The notes beneath the pieces are model-generated. The model was given only the letters and a program-made list of their open reading frames with translations, had not been told where the DNA came from and made no database searches. Below are positions 60,613-64,000 of a DNA stretch of 64,000 bases, piece after piece; the first letter of the stretch is position 1; each line of letters starts with the position of its first letter. Source of the stretch: Saccharopolyspora kobensis (lineage in GTDB: Bacteria > Actinomycetota > Actinomycetes > Mycobacteriales > Pseudonocardiaceae); contig NZ_FNVB01000003.1 of NCBI RefSeq assembly GCF_900108315.1, forward strand, positions 531,404 through 595,403, written 5' to 3'. The position numbers were made by a program, and so were the translations under genes.

Positions 60613-61922
60613 GCGCACCTGTTCCCGAGGAGATCACCGCGCCCGCCCACCGGGACGACGCCGAGTCGGCCGACGTCGTGGTGTGCGGGGCGGGCGTGGG
60701 TGGTCTGGCCGCCGCGCACGCGCTGGGTTCGCTGGGTCTGCGGGTCCTGATCGCCGAGAAGCAGCCCAGGGTGCCCCGGGTGCCCAAGGGCGAGGTGCTG
60801 CAGCCCGGGGCGCTGAAGATCCTCGACGAGTGGGGCGTCACCAAGCTCCTGGAGCGCCAGGGCGCGGTGCGGCTCTCCGCGCTCATCGCCGGTGAGGGCA
60901 GCGGCGAGGGCCGGATGTCGCTGGACTACGCGCAGTTGCCCGACGAGACCAACTGGCTGCTCTCCGCCGACCACGAGGTGATCCTGGGCGCGCTCGTCGA
61001 CGGCCTGCCGGAGAACGTCTCGCTGCGCCGGGGAGTGAGCGTCCGAGAAGCGCTCCGCGACGACGCCGGGCGCATCACCGGCCTGGCCGTGCGGGAGGCC
61101 GGTTCCGACCGGCAGATCCGGGCACCGCTGGTGATCGCCGCCGACGGCGTCTCGTCGAAGCTCCGGAGATCGGCCGGTATCGGGGCGAACCGGAAGGACT
61201 ACCCGCACCGGTTGGTCGCTCTGGAGATCCACGACGTGCCCGGCGCGGAGGCGGCGGTGGCCGCCTACGTCACCGATCGCGGGCTGCGGATGCGCTATCC
61301 GCTGCCCGGCGACCGGATCCGGCTCTACGTCCAGGCGGAGCCGGACGAGCTGCGCGGGATGGACCACGACGGATTGCAGCGCTGGGCCGATGCGCTGATC
61401 GCGGAGCTGCCCGAGCTGGCGGCGTTCGAGGACCAGCTGCGGAACAGCCTGGCCGGGCGGCAACTGCTGCCGGTCGGCCGGTTCGTCGCCGATGGTCTGT
61501 TCGCCCCCGGCATGGCGCTGATCGGCGAGGCCGCGCACTCCGTGCACCCGATGGCCGCCCAGGGCATGAACAGCGCCATCTACGACGCCAACGCCCTGCG
61601 CGGCTGCCTCGCCGGACGCTCCCTCGACGCGTCCGAAGTGGACTCGGCGCTGCGCGAGTACCAGCAGCGCCGCATGCCCGAGCTGATGCAGATCGGCAAG
61701 ATCAGCCACAACGCCGCGCGCATGCTGACCGACCTGTCGTGGGTGGGCCGCACGCTCGGCCGGCGCGCGCTGCGCAACACCGGGGCCAACCAGCGGCTCA
61801 GCTTCACCGTGATGCACAACCTCTCCGGGCTCGGCCTGCACCCGCTCTCGACGTTCGACCGGCTCTGCCAGCTCGGATTGCTCCCGGATCCGCGGGCACG
61901 GCGCCGGCCCAGGTGGGCATGA
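60609..61922 (+). CDS. class A flavin monooxygenase (probable terpene epoxidase)
   Basis: A 437-residue FAD enzyme of the PHBH/UbiH type: DVVVCGAGVGGLAAAHALGSLG binds ADP, KGEVLQPGALKILDEWG is a conserved segment, and LIGEAAHSVHPMAAQGMNSAIYDANAL is the second FAD motif. In similar clusters (for example xiamycin- or phenalinolactone-type) such enzymes epoxidise the terminal alkene before cyclisation. The GTG start overlaps the UbiA stop. It ends the four-gene operon. Confidence 0.85.
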   Translation: MSAPVPEEITAPAHRDDAESADVVVCGAGVGGLAAAHALGSLGLRVLIAEKQPRVPRVPKGEVLQPGALKILDEWGVTKLLERQGAVRLSALIAGEGSGEGRMSLDYAQLPDETNWLLSADHEVILGALVDGLPENVSLRRGVSVREALRDDAGRITGLAVREAGSDRQIRAPLVIAADGVSSKLRRSAGIGANRKDYPHRLVALEIHDVPGAEAAVAAYVTDRGLRMRYPLPGDRIRLYVQAEPDELRGMDHDGLQRWADALIAELPELAAFEDQLRNSLAGRQLLPVGRFVADGLFAPGMALIGEAAHSVHPMAAQGMNSAIYDANALRGCLAGRSLDASEVDSALREYQQRRMPELMQIGKISHNAARMLTDLSWVGRTLGRRALRNTGANQRLSFTVMHNLSGLGLHPLSTFDRLCQLGLLPDPRARRRPRWA

Positions 61923-61942
61923 GGGCCGACGCCGTGCCGGGA

Positions 61943-62977
61943 TCACCGCGGCCTGGACTCCACGACGACGAGACCGCCCGGCCAGCTGCGGGACGCGGAC
62001 AGGCTCAGCCCCGCCTTGTCCACCAGCGACTCGAAGTCCGCGACGCTGCGCTCCTGGCCGCCGAGCAGGACCAGGGACTGCAGGTCGAAGGAGGTGTTGT
62101 ACTTGGCGTGGGAGTCACCGGCGAGGACCTCCACGATCAGCACCCGGCTGCCCTCGCCGGCGGCCTCGGCGCAGCGCTGCAGGATCCGCACCGCGTCCTC
62201 GTCGCTCCAGTCGGTGAGCACGCGGGAGACCACGTAGACGTCCCGGCCCGGCGGCAGCGGGTCGAAGAAGCTGCCGGGCACGAACGAGATCCGCTCCGCC
62301 ACGCCCGCCTCGGTCAGGGCCTGGTGCGCCTCGGGCGCGACCGCGGGCAGGTCGAGCACCTCTCCGTCGAGGTGCGGGTTCGCCCGGACGATCTCGGCCA
62401 GCAGCGCGCCCTGCCCGCCGCCGACGTCGATGACGGTCCGCACGCCCGACCAGTCGAACTCCGCGGCCAGCACCGGGCCGGTCTGCCAGGCGTGGGCGGT
62501 CATGACGTCGCCGAAGAAGCGGCGCAGGTCGTCGTTGCGCTGGTAGTCGTCCCAGAACGGGATGCCGTGCACCGCGCCGTAGGCCGATCCGCCGGTGCGG
62601 ATGGAGTGCAGCATGCCGCTGAACGCCAGGTCCATCCGGGTGCCCGGCCCCTCCAGGTCGAGCCAGTTCCGGATCCACGCGCCGTCCTCGGAGAGCAGCT
62701 GGCGGGACAGCGCCGTCAGCCCGTAGCCGCCCTTCTCCGCCTCGCTGAACAGTCCGATGTGGACCAGGTGGCGCAGCAGCCGGTCCAGGGAGCCCCGGTG
62801 TGCGCCCGTGGCGGCCGCGAGCTCGTCGAGCCCGCTCCTGCCCTCGGAGACCAGCTCCGGCAATCGCATCGTCACCGCGACGCGGATGGCGAAAGGCGTT
62901 GCCAGATCGATGAGTTTCGCCAGCTCGCGACTCGAATCGGCGAGATCGCCCTGAGATCCTGCGGAATCCATGGACAC
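61943..62977 (-). CDS. SAM-dependent O-methyltransferase
   Basis: A 344-residue methyltransferase of the dimerising O-methyltransferase group (hydroxyneurosporene/DnrK type). The N-terminal winged helix (residues 20-100) serves dimerisation; VIDVGGGQGALLAEIV binds SAM and a VSRVLTDWSDEDAVRILQ segment corresponds to the usual VLHDW region, with Thr in place of the catalytic His. Start GTG 62977 lies 5 bases after AAAGGA; ATG 62971 is an alternative. It likely methylates a phenol, enol or acid of the cluster product. Confidence 0.87.
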   Translation of the reverse strand: MSMDSAGSQGDLADSSRELAKLIDLATPFAIRVAVTMRLPELVSEGRSGLDELAAATGAHRGSLDRLLRHLVHIGLFSEAEKGGYGLTALSRQLLSEDGAWIRNWLDLEGPGTRMDLAFSGMLHSIRTGGSAYGAVHGIPFWDDYQRNDDLRRFFGDVMTAHAWQTGPVLAAEFDWSGVRTVIDVGGGQGALLAEIVRANPHLDGEVLDLPAVAPEAHQALTEAGVAERISFVPGSFFDPLPPGRDVYVVSRVLTDWSDEDAVRILQRCAEAAGEGSRVLIVEVLAGDSHAKYNTSFDLQSLVLLGGQERSVADFESLVDKAGLSLSASRSWPGGLVVVESRPR

Positions 62978-63143
62978 CTGGTTCCTTTCGAAGTGAGCAC
63001 TCGAGCGCCTCCGTCCTCCTCATCCTTACTGCCCGCCGTCCACGGCGTCAACAACCACGGCGGAAACCGACCGCACAGACCGAGAAACCGTGCGAACGTG
63101 CCCGAAAACCATTGCAGCCAAAGAATAACGAGGTGACCATCCG

Positions 63144-63992
63144 ATGACCGAATTCGACGTCCGCCCGGTTTCCGGCGCGCTGGGCGCCGAGGTGCGCGGC
63201 CTGGACCTGGAGGAGCTGACCGAGGAGTCCTTCGGGCGGCTGCACGAACTGCTCATGGAGAACCTCGTGCTCTTCTTCCCGGAGGCCGGTGAGCTCTCCC
63301 CCCAGGCGCACAAGAACTTCGGCCGGTTCCTGGGCGAGCTGGAGGTGCACCCCTTCCTGCCCAAGCTCGACGGGCACGAGGAGATCGTGGTGCTCGACTC
63401 CGACCAGGGCGCGAAGGCCGACGTCTGGCACACCGACGTCACCTTCAACGCCAGCCCGCCGATCGCCTCCGTCCTGCAGATCGTGCACTGCCCGCCGCGC
63501 GGCGGCGACACGATGTGGAGCAACCAGTACCTGGCCTACGAGAACCTCTCCGCGCCGCTGCGGGATCTGCTGGACGGGCTCACCGCCGTGCACGCCTTCG
63601 TGCACCCGAACGGCACCCAGTTCGAGGCCGAGCACCCGGTGGTGCGGGTGCACCCGGTCACCGGCAGGCGATCGCTCTACGTCAACCGGATGTTCACCAT
63701 GAACATCCCGCAGCTGCGCCGGGCGGAGAGCGACGTGCTGCTGGCGCACCTGTTCGCCGCGGCGGAGCGGCCGGAGAACATCTGCCGCTTCCGCTGGACG
63801 CAGGGCGCGGTGGCCGTGTGGGACAACCGGGCCACCCAGCACTACGCGGTCAACGACTACACCGAGCGCCGGATCGGCCGCCGCGTGACGGTCCTGGGCG
63901 ACGACCCGAAGGGCGACGAACCGCGCTGGCCGCACCTGGCCGAGGCAGGCACCGCCGCCGATCACCGCGCTCAGCCCAGGTCCCGGGCCTGA
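63144..63992 (+). CDS. TauD/TfdA-family Fe(II)/2-oxoglutarate dioxygenase
   Basis: A 282-residue non-haem iron enzyme: the HxD pair His96/Asp98 (VWHTDVTF), the distal His233 (ATQHYAV) and a 2-oxoglutarate-binding Arg near 243-247 (RRIGRRV). Members hydroxylate or desaturate small molecules such as taurine or pathway intermediates. It diverges across 166 bases from the methyltransferase gene, and its stop is at the right edge of the window, so the cluster may continue. A tailoring role for the terpenoid is inference. Confidence 0.87.
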   Translation: MTEFDVRPVSGALGAEVRGLDLEELTEESFGRLHELLMENLVLFFPEAGELSPQAHKNFGRFLGELEVHPFLPKLDGHEEIVVLDSDQGAKADVWHTDVTFNASPPIASVLQIVHCPPRGGDTMWSNQYLAYENLSAPLRDLLDGLTAVHAFVHPNGTQFEAEHPVVRVHPVTGRRSLYVNRMFTMNIPQLRRAESDVLLAHLFAAAERPENICRFRWTQGAVAVWDNRATQHYAVNDYTERRIGRRVTVLGDDPKGDEPRWPHLAEAGTAADHRAQPRSRA

Positions 63993-64000
63993 CCGAACCG

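Noticed and set aside
1..64000. CRISPR arrays, insertion sequences, prophage, tRNA and rRNA genes
   Set aside because: No regularly spaced repeats, transposase or integrase genes, or tRNA-like cloverleafs were recognised anywhere in the window.

Overview
The window is about 64 kb of very GC-rich actinobacterial DNA. Codons end mostly in G or C, GTG starts are frequent (one TTG), and genes are tightly packed. Typical actinobacterial families are present: BlaI/M56 pairs, an LpqS/CysK2 block, DUF305/DUF3105 proteins, a NarL-type two-component pair and a terpenoid biosynthetic cluster. The look is that of a Pseudonocardiales-type soil actinomycete (Saccharopolyspora or Amycolatopsis-like); this placement is inference from gene content, since no rRNA or tRNA lies in the window.

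Layout. 0-4 kb: end of an aldo/keto reductase, an SRPBCC protein, then an amino acid permease translationally overlapped with an FAD amine oxidase. 4-14.5 kb: seven co-directional minus-strand genes (amine oxidase, hydantoinase A and B, two MFS-type carriers and a peptide carrier, exported esterase, a second amine oxidase), with an RpiR-type regulator diverging at the head; this looks like a catabolic unit for N-methylated cyclic amides or amino acid derivatives. 15.4-19.3 kb: LacI regulator diverging from a HisD-like dehydrogenase and an MHS transporter, with two palindromic operators between.

19.4-36.1 kb is the most interesting part. It holds two BlaI-type repressor/M56 metalloprotease pairs, two CcdA-type thiol-disulfide carriers, two DsbA-type exported thioredoxins, a CPTC membrane protein, an LpqS-CysK2-MFS block (a copper-regulated operon in mycobacteria), DUF305 and DUF3105 proteins, a CDF metal exporter and two peptidoglycan hydrolases (NlpC/P60 and M23). 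I find nine copies of a dyad TACTA-N7-TAGTA (some degenerate) and all nine lie in intergenic promoter regions of these genes. I read this as one BlaI/CopY-type regulon linking metal or thiol stress, extracytoplasmic disulfide chemistry and cell-wall hydrolysis.

36-53.6 kb is mixed: an APC permease-amidohydrolase-acyl-CoA ligase operon with a possibly structured leader, a small kinase, an unusually short Rho-like ATPase, a PucR regulator facing a Tat-exported flavoprotein, a histidine kinase facing its response regulator, a PAP2 phosphatase, LhgO with a divergent GntR regulator, an S4 protein, a frameshifted maleylpyruvate isomerase-like gene and an alcohol dehydrogenase.

53.7-64 kb is a terpenoid or meroterpenoid biosynthetic cluster: P450, a squalene-cyclase-fold protein without a DXDD motif, HisC-like aminotransferase (with a TTA codon), polyprenyl diphosphate synthase, UbiA-type prenyltransferase or cyclase, flavin monooxygenase (probable epoxidase), O-methyltransferase and an Fe(II)/2-oxoglutarate dioxygenase. 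It probably continues past the right edge.
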